Part shown: in pieces, positions 32,109 to 43,989 of the stretch
Position numbering within the stretch: the first letter of the stretch is position 1
Layout of the letters: each line of letters opens with the position of its first letter
Origin: Nematopogon swammerdamellus
Taxonomy: Eukaryota; Arthropoda; Insecta; Lepidoptera; Adelidae
Direction: 5' to 3'
Assembly (NCBI GenBank): GCA_946902875.1
Contig: OX336340.1
Location: 417,501-481,500 of the forward strand
Length of the DNA: 64,000 nt
Made by a program: the position numbers and the translations under genes
The notes under the pieces: generated by a model
What the model was told of the DNA's origin: nothing
Databases searched by the model: none
The model's input: the letters and a program-made list of their open reading frames with translations, nothing else

Positions 32109-32678
32109 TTAATGAAGCCACGTATCAACCGTTTGTTCTTTACATAACGGGTCAAAATCAGGAATCACGTTATTTAAAACAGGAAACCTATCGCGATCGC
32201 TTGTATTATTCATACTCTTAAGCACATTAATAAAGTTCTCAATAAACAAATTGTTATTTGACTCACGATCACGATGTGTTTCTTCACGGGATGGTGTACG
32301 AAGGCGCGAAGCTCTGCGCCCAGGCGAATGCCTGGATTCCGTGCGGCGCGTCTCGTGCCGCCTTGGAGTGCGCGACCGTGTTCCGGAGCGCCTAGCACGA
32401 CGATAGCGTGAGCCTGTCTTTCTTGAGCTGCGTGATCGGGAACGAGACCGACTAACCGTCAGTCGCGATCGCCTTCCTCTCGACTGCCTGGGCTGCGACC
32501 GGAGGTGGCGCTGGCGGTGGCGGCTGCCACGACTGTCTTCGGGTGAACGCATACGTCTCCGACCTCGGCTGCGGCTTCGAGTCGCATCACGAAACCTTAG
32601 TGGCGGCGTCATCGTCTCGCGAGAGGTTCGTCTAGGTCCGTTACGTTCTCTTCGAGAAGTAGACCTGCCTCCATCCAT
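32109..32678 (-). pseudogene. Gag N-terminal part, Arg/Ser-rich, ends in a premature TAA
   Basis: 190 codons including stop. The first 120 residues are very rich in Arg and Ser (RSRSRGRRR-type runs), then a conserved-looking stretch that ends in TWLH and a TAA at 32111-32109. The same frame continues as capsid-like sequence down to a TAG at 31976-31974 and then into the 1317-codon pol ORF. This shows that gag and pol share one frame and that the gag part is broken twice. Confidence 0.85.
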
Positions 32679-33204
32679 GTTCTCGCGGCCTCAGCATACA
32701 AGAAAGAAAACATCCTAGTTAATAAGTTGCGCTATACTTGTAACCAAAATGTTTATTGACCTACCTGCACTTTTATTATTACACTCATCAAGCACGTCCA
32801 TCTCTAGGGAGTACCCTGGCAATATACCCATGCATAACTAACCATATAAACCTCCGGAATGTCTCCGTTACGGTAAATACAGTTCAGTTTCTGAAGTCTT
32901 TCTAATGGGCTATCGAATTATTCAATAATCTGATCGTGGAACAAAAACGAACAAAAAGAATAGGAGGAAAAAAAAATTGCCTAACCAGAATAAGCTTGTT
33001 GTCCACTTTCTTTATTGCAAATACCATTGCGAATTGCAATGGTATGATTTCAATTTCACACGTTGGATACACGAATTTACGAGGGTAGGTAAGCACAATT
33101 GAAATAAAATGAACAAAGAACACTTACGTTTTCTACGTACGCCGAATACTTAAGCGTGTCTCCAATCCTTTTGTGGGCACTAAGTTGCTAATCCCACTCT
33201 GAGA
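32679..33204 (-). other. Leader of the Gypsy-type element
   Basis: About 526 bp between the 5' LTR and gag. Contains a hairpin ATACCATTGC-GAATT-GCAATGGTAT at 33020-33044. No ORF of note. Confidence 0.6.
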
Positions 33205-33552
33205 TGTAAACCGTACTAGTTAAACACTCAGAAGCGAGGAGTTTGAAAGCATAAACACCGTTATGAATTTTATGATCTGATTTATGGCTATAATTACAGC
33301 AGTACAATGTAGATTTGCAGGTCAACCGCGATACAAAGCAAGTGAATGTCGCCGATGCCGAAAAACGAATGCCCGGCGTACTACTCGTTAAATTTACCCC
33401 TGCCATTATGCTTGCTTGTGATTGGTCGCAGTCAATCTCGACCAATCACAAGAAGTCAATACAAATACTTTTTAATCATCCGACTTTATAGGAATTACTT
33501 TAATTAGTCAACAAATGTTATAATTATAGGTATCGTTTAAATATTTCTAACA
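33205..33552 (-). repeat. 5' LTR of the Gypsy-type element
   Basis: Begins TGTTAG and ends TTTACA on the minus strand. The sequence just inside (TCTCAGAGTGGGATTAGC) is the likely primer-binding region, but I could not assign a tRNA. Confidence 0.93.
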
Positions 33553-33556
33553 CATA

Positions 33557-34225
33557 CATGTGCCTATAGGTGTTTTTTTTTTGTAATCATATTTATTCAT
33601 GATATTCATAAATAAAATATGAACGAATGCGAATAAGTAGGTAAGTTATATAAGTAATGCCATTACACCAGTACTGCCTACGTATTGGGTGCAAATGTGT
33701 TATTGCAAGCGGGAATGTCCTGGAGCGCATGGGGAGCGGGGACTGAGGATGAAATTTATGTGCGACCTCTGGAGGTGTCGGATAAATTTAATAAAACGAT
33801 CCATCTGCGCAGCCGCCGTGGACGCGGGACACATTGGATCACGCACTGCGACCACGCAATGCGACGTGAAATATCTGAAACCTTGCTTACCTACCTACTA
33901 TCACGCTGTATCCCGATATTCGGAATGAGCAGAATAATCTGCGTTGTGCTCCACAAGCTCACGGTAAATTACAACACAGCACCAACCGCTACGTTCTGCA
34001 AACTATTGTTGTATAGTATTGTATTGTTAAGTGATCATTCATTATGGCAGTTAGACTGCACTCGAACTTGTCACAATTTGTTCTATCCGGTTCGATTACA
34101 CCCACGAAGAAGAATCGACAAGAAACTTCGCAGGGTAGACTTACTTCTATGAAGTAGAACAAGTTAAGAATCAAGCAGCAACTAAGGCACGAAGACTTAC
34201 TTGCTGCCATGCCATTGACTTTTAT
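33557..34225. other. Spacer with a repeat shared with 38.9-39.2 kb
   Basis: The stretch CACGCTGTATCCCGATATTC ... ACAACACAGCACC (33902-33983) resembles the reverse complement of 39105-39175. No supported gene. Confidence 0.4.
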
Positions 34226-34320
34226 ACGCGGGCAACAGTTAGTTGCCCGCGGCTTCGCTCGCGGTAGACTTCGATTTAAACGATTATAATAAGATAATAA
34301 ACGATCGCTTCTCTTATAAT

Positions 34321-34440
34321 TATTTCTCTCTCTCTCTCTCTCCCTCCTTCCCTCCCCCTCCCTTCCCCTCCCTCCCCCTCCTCATTCTCCTTCTTCCCTC
34401 CCGCCCCTTCCCCTCCGTCCTTCTCTCCCCTCTCCATCCG
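34321..34440. repeat. Polypyrimidine (CT/CCT) tract
   Basis: About 120 bp almost purely C and T on the plus strand, starting with a (TC)n run. Confidence 0.95.
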
Positions 34441-35024
34441 ACACTACCATTTGATACTAAATTCCGTTCATGCCATATTTTCTTTCATGTTGCTCAGCCC
34501 TAAGAAAATTTAGCGTGATGGTCTCTAGCCTATAGTGAGCCTCAAGAACTACTCTTTACATTGGTGCAAACCGAATCAAAATATTTTCAGTAGTTCCGTA
34601 CTTAACCTCAAACATACCTACATATAGACAGACGTTCCCTTTTATAAAGTACTAGCTGTTGCCCGCGGCTTCGCTCGCGTGAAATTCGTATTCCAAAGAA
34701 GAATGTAAGTAACTAAGGGCGAGGGCAAGTTGCGTTCAGGTAATCGATAAACCTTCTCAAAGACAGTAACTAACTAAGGGCGAGGCCGAAGGCCTAGCTG
34801 CTTTCAGGTAAACGATAAACCTTTCTCAAATAAAAGTAAGTAAGGGCGAGGCCGAAGGCCGAGCTGCGTTCACGAAGATTCAGGTAAACCAAAAATCCTC
34901 TTCCGCCTTCGGGCCTCGCCCTTAAAGACTTCCTTTCTTCGATAGAATATAATATCGTTTACTCAATCTATTTATTTCATAAAAATAAAAAAGTAATATT
35001 AATAACTAAAGAATTAAAACCTAC

Positions 35025-35468
35025 CTAACAAACATTAAAATAACTATCAAAACTGGCATTTTCAAATCTTCTTAGAGCACTTGCGGCATTACCCCGCTGG
35101 ATGGCAAGGCTTACCCTTTGAATGAAGTACATAAGCCCTTGATGGCGGGACACCAGTTGCGTCAACCAGCAGAAGCCCAAGCATCTTTTGGCTTCACTGC
35201 TCCACGGACCGAGGGTTTCAACCGCAAACGCAACAAATTCGAAATCTTGAATTATATTTCTATATTTGTTGCGTTTGAGGCTCTCCGCCCCAGCCTCGGC
35301 CGCGCCAGCCGCTCTTGAAGATGTCCTAACGTGACTTGGAGCCAATGTGAGAACACAAGTGGCGTCCCACATCAAAGAACTACCCTTAGTCCATGCCACT
35401 AAGGTGATAGCATCGGGCCTCTTGCCATCCAGCCGGGAATAACCGCGAGGTTCTAGGATGCACGGCAT
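35025..35468 (-). CDS. Helitron-borne ORF, 147 codons, nuclease-like motif
   Basis: Identical at protein level to 44678-45121. Contains LDGKRPDAITLVAWTKGSSL then WDAT, about 30 residues later ESLKRNKYRNI, then VETLGPW and SLAIQRGNAAS. Spacing of Arg-Pro-Asp ... Asp ... Lys-x-x-Lys-Tyr resembles the restriction-like endonuclease motif of R2-type LINEs; this is inference. Related TE-linked proteins of this pattern exist in many invertebrates, from memory. Whether it is translated is unknown. Confidence 0.6.
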   Translation of the reverse strand: MPCILEPRGYSRLDGKRPDAITLVAWTKGSSLMWDATCVLTLAPSHVRTSSRAAGAAEAGAESLKRNKYRNIIQDFEFVAFAVETLGPWSSEAKRCLGFCWLTQLVSRHQGLMYFIQRVSLAIQRGNAASALRRFENASFDSYFNVC

Positions 35469-35559
35469 ATTTGCCGTCAGAAGCGTGGACTTTATAATAC
35501 AATTTAAATTAAATTAACTCAATCTTAATGTTAATTAACTTTATTCGAGATGGTTTAGC

Positions 35560-36290
35560 TTCTTTCTGAACGCAGCTCGGCCTTCGGCATCGCCCTTAGT
35601 TACTTGCTTTATTCGAGATGGTTTATCATTTGTCAGAACGTAGCTCGGCCTTCGGCCTCGCCTTAGTTACTTACTTTCTTCAAAAATGTTTACCTTCTTC
35701 CTGAACGCAGCTCGGCCTACGGCCTCGCCCTTAGTTACTTGCTTTCTTCGAGATGGTGTATGGTCTTCCCGAATAGAGCACGGCCTTCGGCCTCGCCCTT
35801 AGTTACTTACTTTCTTCAAAATGGTTTAGCTTCTTCCTGAATGCAGCTCGGCCTTCGGCCTCGCCTTTAGTTACTTACTTTCTTCAAGATGGTTTAGCTT
35901 CTTTCTGAATGCAGCTCGGCCTTCGGCTTCGCCCTTAGTTACTTGCTTTCTTCGAGATGGTTTTTCAATTATTCGAACGTAGCTCGGCCTTCGGCCTCGC
36001 CTTAGTTACTTACTTTCTTCAAGATGTTTTAGCTTCTTCCTGAACGCAGCTCGGCCTGCGGCCTCGCCAATAGTTACTTACTTTCTTCGAGAAGGTTTAT
36101 GATCTTCCCGAACGCAGCTCGGCCTTCGGCCTCGCCATTAGTTACTTACTTTCTTCAAGAATGTTTTTCTTCTTCCTGAACTCAGCTCCGCCTTCCGCTT
36201 CGCCCTTAGTTACTTTCATCGAGAAAGAATATCGTTTACGTGAGCGCAGATCCGCCTTCGGGCCCGCTTTTAGTTACTTACTTTCTATTT
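35560..36290. repeat. Helitron internal tandem array (copy 2)
   Basis: About nine units with GCTCGGCCTTCGGCCTCGC and TTACTTACTTTCTTC. Confidence 0.9.
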
Positions 36291-37103
36291 TTGAAATGCG
36301 AATTTCACGCGAGCGAAGCCGCGGGCAACAGATATATAAATTTTATTGCACCAATGACAGCGACATAACTTCGACTTTCAATTATTTTTTTATTTATCAA
36401 ACAATTTGTCACCGGCCAGCTCACGTCGAGATGACAGTTCTCCGTTGTCAACATGACATTTAAAATTGTTTTTTACCATTACTTTGGATTACGTGATTTT
36501 TATTATATTTTTTAATTATTATGTTAATCCGGGATGTACACTGTCACTATAAAAAGTTTCGTCAAATTCCGTTCAGTGGTTTTTGCGAGATGCGCGTACA
36601 AATAGACATTTTTGCATTTACGATTTTATTATATGTATAGAAAGAATAGATATGTACCTATAGACTATTGTGTTCAAGTTATAAAAAAGAAGAACTTGTC
36701 ATTTTCGTTGTATCTACTTATTTTTAAATTTCGAATGAATATTTTATTCAAATTGTATTTGCTGCCAGTTCTCAAGATATAATTATGTACTTTGGACTAC
36801 GTGATTTTAAACGCGCAATAATGTTTATAATTGTTTAATTTTTTTTATTTTTGTTATTTTTTTTACGTATTATGTTAACCCGGCATATAAACTGCCACTA
36901 TACAAAGTTTCGTCTAATTCCGTTCAGTGGTTTTGGCGTGATGCGCGTACAGACAAACAAACAAACAAACAAAAATTTTCAAAACTGTTCTAAAATGTTC
37001 AGTATCTCATTTTAAGCCACCCTGGTTAGTTTTTTTCCGAATACATCCAATGTACAGACTTTCTTACCTTTACGATTTTATTATATGTATAGATATGTAT
37101 AGA

Positions 37104-38035
37104 TAGAGAAGAGATAGAGAAGATAGAGATAGAGATTCCAAATTCCAAATTCAAAATTTTTTTATTGTTGAGAAGGTTAGTAACAATTTCATTTTCTTAA
37201 GTCTAGGTTAGTGTCACAAAATGTTTAGAAAAGAAAGAGAACAGTAGACATAGAAAACAAAACCACATATGTCCCGCGTGCACCACTAGGCTTTCGCCTG
37301 TGTCGATGCACTCAGGATTACTTTTGCATATCACTGCCTACTGCATGACTCGGTTGAAGAACCGTGCCAAGGTGAGAGATGGCCACGCTTATTTTAACAC
37401 GACATCTTGTCCTTATCCCGTAGGTAACCTTTTACGACGTGCACGGGGGGAGGTGCAGTGGGACTATTAATTTTGAATTCTGTTACCGTACCCACCCATT
37501 ATAATTTCATAATTAAGCGATATTACGTAAATAAGATTAGAATAATTTCAATGCCGATGCATTTAATTTTGATTTGTTTAAAAAATATTTTATTGTTCCA
37601 AAAAAGTGTTTACAGAAATAATGAAATTAAATGCAAAAAATTGCCAAAAAATTGGTAACAAAAGTATGATTTATTTTTTCGTCACACAACAACTCAAATA
37701 ATTACAAATATAAATAAACATAACATGTGACGAAAATAAGCACATTCGAAGTTAATACCTTGCAGAGACTTTTTCCAGTCAACTTTTGGATGTTGATTGC
37801 TTAGTCAACTTGGAGTCGATTAGTATAGTGAAATGTAAGTGTAGGTGTTGAGTGTGAGAACTGAAGATAAAATAATAATAAAAAAACATTACCCTCCTTA
37901 TTGCTTCGCGCAGTCGGATAATAATAAGAATACCTACTTCTTAATAATATATGTAAGTAAATGGTAGTTAAATACAAATTATGAGTATGTATGAGCTATT
38001 ATTTTCCAGTATCATCATCAATATCATATCATCAA
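37104..38035. other. Spacer, minor repeats
   Basis: 37250-37450 (TAGGCTTTCGCCTGTGTCGA ... AACCTTTTACGACGTGCACG) looks like a dispersed repeat end. The rest is AT-rich with no supported gene. Confidence 0.35.
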
Positions 38036-38406
38036 TCAATACTAATAATAAATCTGTAAGGGATAGTCATGGAGTAAGTTACTTTGTTTTATGAGATATT
38101 GCCTTTGTAGACTCTATGTATGATACGAAGATTAAATTGAATTGATTTTTAGATTTATTTTCTGTATGTATGTATATATGTTCCTCCATAACTCTTAAAC
38201 CGATCATCCGAATTCGATTAAACTTAGTACAAACATATTACTACGAGACACAGGATAGGCTAAATAAAATTCACTTCCGGTTATGCTAAGATGTGGCTCT
38301 CACACAAACCGAGTTGTTCCGCACGCCGAAATAAAGGTACGGTAGCGGACACTTTCTCCTTTTCAAATACGAATTTCGCGCGAGCGAAGCCGCGGGCAAA
38401 AGCTAG
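38036..38406 (+). mobile_element. Short Helitron-like element (about 370 bp)
   Basis: Starts near TCAATACTAATAATAAATC and ends with CGCGAGCGAAGCCGCGGG, a 6-bp spacer and CTAG/T. Same 3' hairpin family as the large copies; interior unrelated. The 5' end is less certain (38032 possible). Confidence 0.6.
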
Positions 38407-39763
38407 TTCAAAGTAAATACGTAAACATAGGAAATCAGCCCTGGCAATCAGAGTAGGTAGGACAGCTCTGGTCTGGTATCCAGGTCGGTCGTCATCGTGT
38501 GCACGGACTGCAACTCAGTTCAGCCGGGTCCAGCCGGAGCAATGTTTACGACCGCCGCCGCCGCCGTAATACCAATAGCTACGACGCTTGTGAACGCTTA
38601 TACACGCTTATACAATCAAGTGCGTATTGAAATTCTATGAAATATTACGGGCTCGCCTCGTAAATTGATATAGCGCAGCGGGGGCTAGTACTACCCGCCT
38701 ATGTCGTCTTAGCGAGCGCTTGCCTAAAGTCGCTCTAAAGCTTTACGCCAAGGCGCTCACGGTGAGCGCTGACCGTGAGCGCTCACCGTCGGCGCGCACC
38801 GTTCCGCGTCAGCACAAGTTGCGTTTCAGTGCCGCGCCAACACAGCCGCGCGCACATGGGGTCATCACGTTGGCATATTGAAGCGCGGCTGTAAAAATGT
38901 AAAAAACTTTATAATAATATCGTGTACCTACATATATTATACTATTAAGGACAAGATACCGTGCATAAGGGCGATATGATAACCACTTCTCACCTTGGCA
39001 CGGTCCTTCAACCGAGTCCTAAGTGGGCCTTCGTGCCTTACTTGCTGCTTGATATTTGTCTTGTCCTAATACTCTGCTAAATGTGGTGGTCTGTGTTGTG
39101 ATGTAATTTACAAGAATACTTGCAGCACAACACCGATTACTCTGCTCACCCCGTTTGTCGGGATACAGCGTTTAGTATGTACGGTATGTATATTATATGT
39201 ACATGGATATTATAATTTTTGTTTTATGTAAGTCTAAACCTACTACTGTTAATCCGAAAACTTAAAAATGAATATGGATAGTATGACCGTACGCGACCGA
39301 CACGTCGTCGTCGGCGCTCACCGTCAGTGTCGCTCTGTGGAGGCCCTAAGGAAATATTAATTTCTGTCGTGTCAGTCGTGAAGAGTCAGTCAGAAGCGCA
39401 GTGGGAGTCACGCACGACGTACAAATCGGTACAAGGCATTCCGAGAGCGGGCCGGTTGTAGTGTTCGATGTTACTTAAAGACAGACAGCGAAGATACGGT
39501 TGGGTGATTACTACAAGCTGATTAATCTAAGCGGTCGCGTTGCGTCCAGTGCCACAGATAAGAGAATTAATGGCTGGATCGGCGATAGATAGCACCTGCG
39601 GTGTTGCTGGATTAAGTATGCCGAGATTTACAACTTTATTACAGAGGATGACGACATAAGTACTTGCGCGCTATCATTTGGCTGTAAATATCGGCACGCG
39701 ATCGCGGAATGCTCGCCAAGGACTAGGGTGTGTTGATTAATGTATCTATGTGTGTGTGATGTG
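38407..39763. other. Spacer with GC-rich hairpins
   Basis: Hairpin ACGGTGAGCGCT-loop-AGCGCTCACCGT at 38759-38789 and related GGCGCTCACCGTC at 39315. No supported gene. Confidence 0.4.
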
Positions 39764-40066
39764 TCAGCCTCAGTGACCGCTCGACCGTTGGAGGCTGACC
39801 GTGGTTCGGATTCCACGTAAAATTGTAGGTCTCCCCTTCTTACCTTACTATGTAGGTGGTAGGGGTTTTCCCGCCCGAGTTGATAACACCGTACTGAATG
39901 AAAGATCATTTGAAACGGCTATTTAAATAGTTCGTGTTTTTCCTCCAGTTCAGTGTAGCCGGCACGACTGAAGGGAAGCACTGACATGGCAGGTATTTCA
40001 CCAAGGTGCTGACATCACGGTTGTAGTAGTGATGTAGCCAACCTTGTCAGTTTCCACAGAAAAAAA
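39764..40066 (+). mobile_element. SINE family A, internally deleted
   Basis: GTCAGCCTCAGTGACCGCTC joins the head directly to the end of the 5S-like segment, then normal body, GATGTAGCCAACCTTGTCAG and A-run. The promoter core is deleted. Confidence 0.85.
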
Positions 40067-41084
40067 CATATGTTGATTTGTTGGAATTTTGGAGACACCG
40101 TTTTCCCATACAGATCGCTCTTGATAGCCCGTCTGGCCATGATTTCTCTGATCTGTTGACGAAGAGATCCGGACTTCGAATTCTGCCTGTCGTGCGGTAA
40201 TGAGATTTCTTGAACGATTTGTGTACCTGACCTGAAATATTCGGAATGGTAACAAAATCTGTATAGATTAAAATAAAAATACAGTATAGGTAGGTACCTA
40301 TACGAAATAAAACGAAATAAAACTACATGCAATCTATGTACCTAGCCAACTCAGAAACTTGGGAGACGCCGCAGGAGATGAGGTCCGGAGCAGATGGGAG
40401 TTTGTGAAGGAGCTAATATGCATACTGTTTATGTATTTATTTCCTCCTTACTGCTTTATTCGATGATCGCCATGTCTGTATAAAAGATGTGACTATTATA
40501 ATGAGACCCGCTGCCCGCAATGGTAATTTGTTTCCTATACCTTTATCCGCGAAAGTTCTTCAGTTTGAGGTACGTAATCTGTCGCTGAGCCTAACATTTG
40601 TTAAAATTCGTGCTACCTAATATACGTAAAAATAAAATGAAACGATCATAATAAATGTTTGCGAGGTCATGTAGTCATTTCACATCGGAGCCATAATAAT
40701 AACACTCCAGGGAGACCCGTTTCGCCTTCCTATAAAGCCTGCCCTCTGGTGGTGACGGAGCAGGCGTGTGGGGGTGTGGGGGTGGAGGGAGGGGAAGTGG
40801 AGAAGGTCACAGGTGGCGCCCCGCGCGCGCGCGCGTCGCGTGTACACACCGGCGACATCACTCACGCGCAAGATACACGGCCACTGTCGGGAATTGGAGC
40901 TCCTCATAATGGCTGCTGCCCACTGAACTGTATCGCACTAGTGCGTTAGAATGCCTACAACAGATGGGCTGACATCATGAGTGCTGATCTCAGTTTCAAG
41001 AAAAAAACAAAATGGCAGCTGTTGTGCCGATTTGACTGTCGCTATTTTGGTGCTGATGCTATCAGTGAGCCCGGCAATCGAATG
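40067..41084. other. Spacer, no recognised gene
   Basis: Contains a purine-rich (GGGGTGTGGGGGTGGAGGGAGG) stretch near 40769-40800 and a CG-dinucleotide run at 40823. No supported feature. Confidence 0.35.
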
Positions 41085-41290
41085 AATAATTCATCACCAT
41101 CAACCTGTATCTGTCCACTGCTGGACATAGGCCTCTCCCAAGGCGCGCCACCACACGCGGTCTTCCGCTCTTCTCATCCATCCACTCGCGGCTACCTTTT
41201 TTAGGTCATCTGTCCACCTAGCCGGGGGGCGTCCCACGCTACGTTTGCTTGTACATGGCCTCGATTCGAGCACCCGTCTACCCCGTCGGT
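41085..41290 (-). mobile_element. LINE 3' end, RTE/CR1-like dispersed repeat
   Basis: CATCACCATCAACCTGTATC, TGTCCACTGCTGGACATAGG and GCCACCACACGCGGTCTTCC are, from memory, the end of a very common lepidopteran LINE in reverse orientation. No ORF left. Confidence 0.6.
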
Positions 41291-41387
41291 TGAATGAATG
41301 ATTACTATAATCGAATTATATGATTAATATGATCGCTAATAACAATGCAAATAGCCATCGTCGCGTGGTTTTAAAGCATTTATCGTA

Positions 41388-41715
41388 ATTTTTTTATGTA
41401 ATCCGATATGGGTGGCTGAGTCAGAGCGGCCAAATCACAAGCTCCAACCAGCCAATATCACCTTCGAGAAATTAAGTGCCATATCGAAGACTTCCCTTTG
41501 GATCGCTGGCTATACTGGACTAGAGGAGAATACAGCTGAGGTTGCTATGCGGCCATCTTACATACAGTACGGTGGTACCAAACCAGTCCGCAACAATTTG
41601 AGCCAACCACCTAAGAGGCAAGGGAAGGGACCTACAGGTTTACACCGGTTCCGAAAGGTGAAGCAGCAGGTAAATTTTGCACGCAAATCTTTCCGTCAGA
41701 AAAGACTCATTGGCT
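41388..41715 (-). mobile_element. SINE family B, nearly full
   Basis: TTTTTTTATGTAATCCGATA through CCTACAGGTTTACACCGGTT and TTTCCGTCAGAAAAGA; reverse orientation. Lacks only the tRNA-like head. Confidence 0.88.
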
Positions 41716-42304
41716 GAGCCGCGGGCAAAAGCAGTACTATTATTATAGAAGTGTAAAATGTCTACAAAACTCAACTGACTGCTGCCTCTGCGAGATACAT
41801 GTTTCTAGTGTGGAGGCTTTTTGATAATGTACCTATATAATCATGAAATAAAATAAATTTGCAATTTGAAATTAGTCCCTGGACGCTCACTACTACTATT
41901 AGCGCCAAAATGGCGACCATCAAATCGGCACAAAAATGCTGTCTGAAGCCATTCCATCTTGCTAATAAAATTGAGTTCAGAGCTCCTCTCCGCAATCGCT
42001 CATCTTGCCGCTCGTCTCCCGGTTCACCTGTCATCAGGGATGAAGAATTATTATTGTTTCATCCCGGCGGCGCCGACGCGGCGTCGCGGCGGCGGCGCCG
42101 GCGCCCCGACGACCGGGCCATTGTAGGGATTTTGGTGAAAATGTTGCTGTTTTCGGGAACATTTTCAAGTGTCAGGTCGTAATGACGCCGATGTATCGTC
42201 GAGTTGATGGGTTTGCGAAAAATAAGAGTAGAGGGTGCTGGTACTCCTATGTCAGGTTGTAATACATCGTGGGATGGTCGATAGTTTGTAAAGCGTCTTA
42301 AATA

Positions 42305-42578
42305 TACACGGTGTTGCAGCCCCAACCGTAAAACCCGAAAGGGGATGATTCTGTACGTGAAATAGAACAACTTTTGTTTTACGACTTTTTTTTTGAAGAA
42401 AAAAAAATTTTTTTTTCTCCATACATTTTGAGAATAGGTAAGTAAAATTTGTATGGAAAAAATATTTTTTTTTTGTTTCAAAAAATTTTTTTTCTTCACA
42501 GAAGTTGTTTAGTTTCACATATAGAATAACGCCCTTATGTCAGTTAAAATATTACGGGGCAACCTGCAACACCGTGTA
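42305..42578. mobile_element. MITE with 14-bp inverted ends (274 bp)
   Basis: TACACGGTGTTGCA ... TGCAACACCGTGTA. Interior has long A/T homopolymer runs. Flanking TA or ATA may be the target duplication, so a Tc1/mariner-type origin is possible but not proven. Confidence 0.75.
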
Positions 42579-42748
42579 TTTTGGTGCTCAAACTCAGCCG
42601 GTGTCGAAGGCCAGACTATAGCATTTTTATCGAAAGTTCAAAGAGTACAATACATATCAAAGAGTACAAATCATATTTTTTGACAAGTAGGTACAAAATA
42701 TTCGTTTATTTATTGTTAATTTATATCACATATTCCTTGGTTTTATAC

Positions 42749-42870
42749 CGCCCAGATTGGTACCACCGCACTGAGCGGGTCCGGGCGAAGGTGCTATGCA
42801 AATAGTTCCTGTTTTCCGTCCAGTTCAGTATAGATGTTACCACCCAAAGAACTCCCTGGTATGGCACCTA
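42749..42870 (+). mobile_element. SINE family A, body fragment
   Basis: TTGGTACCACCGCACTGAGC ... TTCCGTCCAGTTCAGTATAG; followed directly by repeat family C. Confidence 0.6.
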
Positions 42871-43025
42871 CCTTTTTTTATTGCTTCCGAACAGGGTGGC
42901 TGTGCCCGAGGTCGAAGCCTCAGGCGCAGCCAATTTCACCCTCGAGGAGGTGCTACGAGTAGTTCAGCTTGGAGGTGGACTAATGTCGCTGGGAAAAGGC
43001 CGCGATTTGAAGATCCGTGAATTGT
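42868..43025. repeat. Dispersed repeat family C, copy 2
   Basis: Same sequence type as 4783-5025, same orientation. Confidence 0.7.
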
Positions 43026-43989
43026 AGGAGTGTGGAAAGATATTCCCCGGCTATCTATACATATAATAAAATCGTAAAGGTAAGAAAGTCTGTACATTGG
43101 ATGTATTCGGAAAAAAACTAACCAGGGTGGCTTAAAATGAGATACTGAACATTTTAGAACAGTTTTGAAAATTTTTGTTTGTTTGTTTGTTTGTCTGTAC
43201 GCGCATCACGCCAAAACCACTGAACGGAATTAGACGAAACTTTGTATAGTGGCAGTTTATATGCCGGGTTAACATAATACGTAAAAAAAATAACAAAAAT
43301 AAAAAAAATTAAACAATTATAAACATTATTGCGCGTTTAAAATCACGTAGTCCAAAGTACATAATTATATCTTGAGAACTGGCAGCAAATACAATTTGAA
43401 TAAAATATTCATTCGAAATTTAAAAATAAGTAGATACAACGAAAATGACAAGTTCTTCTTTTTTATAACTTGAACACAATAGTCTATAGGTACATATCTA
43501 TTCTTTCTATACATATAATAAAATCGTAAATGCAAAAATGTCTATTTGTACGCGCATCTCGCAAAAACCACTGAACGGAATTTGACGAAACTTTTTATAG
43601 TGACAGTGTACATCCCGGATTAACATAATAATTAAAAAATATAATAAAAATCACGTAATCCAAAGTAATGGTAAAAAACAATTTTAAATGTCATGTTGAC
43701 AACGGAGAACTGTCATCTCGACGTGAGCTGGCCGGTGACAAATTGTTTGATAAATAAAAAAATAATTGAAAGTCGAAGTTATGTCGCTGTCATTGGTGCA
43801 ATAAAATTTATATATCTGTTGCCCGCGGCTTCGCTCGCGTGAAATTCGCATTTCAAAAATAGAAAGTAAGTAACTAAAAGCGGGCCCGAAGGCGGATCTG
43901 CGCTCACGTAAACGATATTCTTTCTCGATGAAAGTAACTAAGGGCGAAGCGGAAGGCGGAGCTGAGTTCAGGAAGAAGAAAAACATTCT

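Larger units (their letters stand above)
26759..33552 (-). mobile_element. Ty3/Gypsy-type LTR retrotransposon, 6.8 kb
   Basis: Two 348-bp LTRs in TG...CA form (26759-27106 and 33205-33552), flanked by the 4-bp duplication CATA (26755-26758 and 33553-33556). Internal order on the minus strand: leader, gag, zinc knuckles, protease, RT, RNase H, integrase, i.e. the Ty3/Gypsy order. No env. gag carries two in-frame stop codons (32111-32109 TAA and 31976-31974 TAG), so this copy cannot make the whole gag-pol protein. The LTRs differ by about five substitutions by eye, pointing to a fairly young insertion. Confidence 0.95.
34652..37093 (-). mobile_element. Helitron-like element, copy 2 (2.44 kb)
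   Basis: On the minus strand starts TCTATACATATAATAAAA and ends with the GCGAGCGAAGCCGCGGG hairpin and CTAG, with A and T at the junctions. A duplicated TCTATACATA at the start leaves 37103 as an alternative. It has the same internal plan as copy 3 at 43054-45494 and is nearly identical to it, in inverted orientation. Non-autonomous: no Rep/helicase. Confidence 0.88.

Noticed and set aside
33685..34152. 155-codon ORF downstream of the LTR element
   Set aside because: No recognisable domain, sits in repeat-derived spacer shared in part with 39.1 kb.
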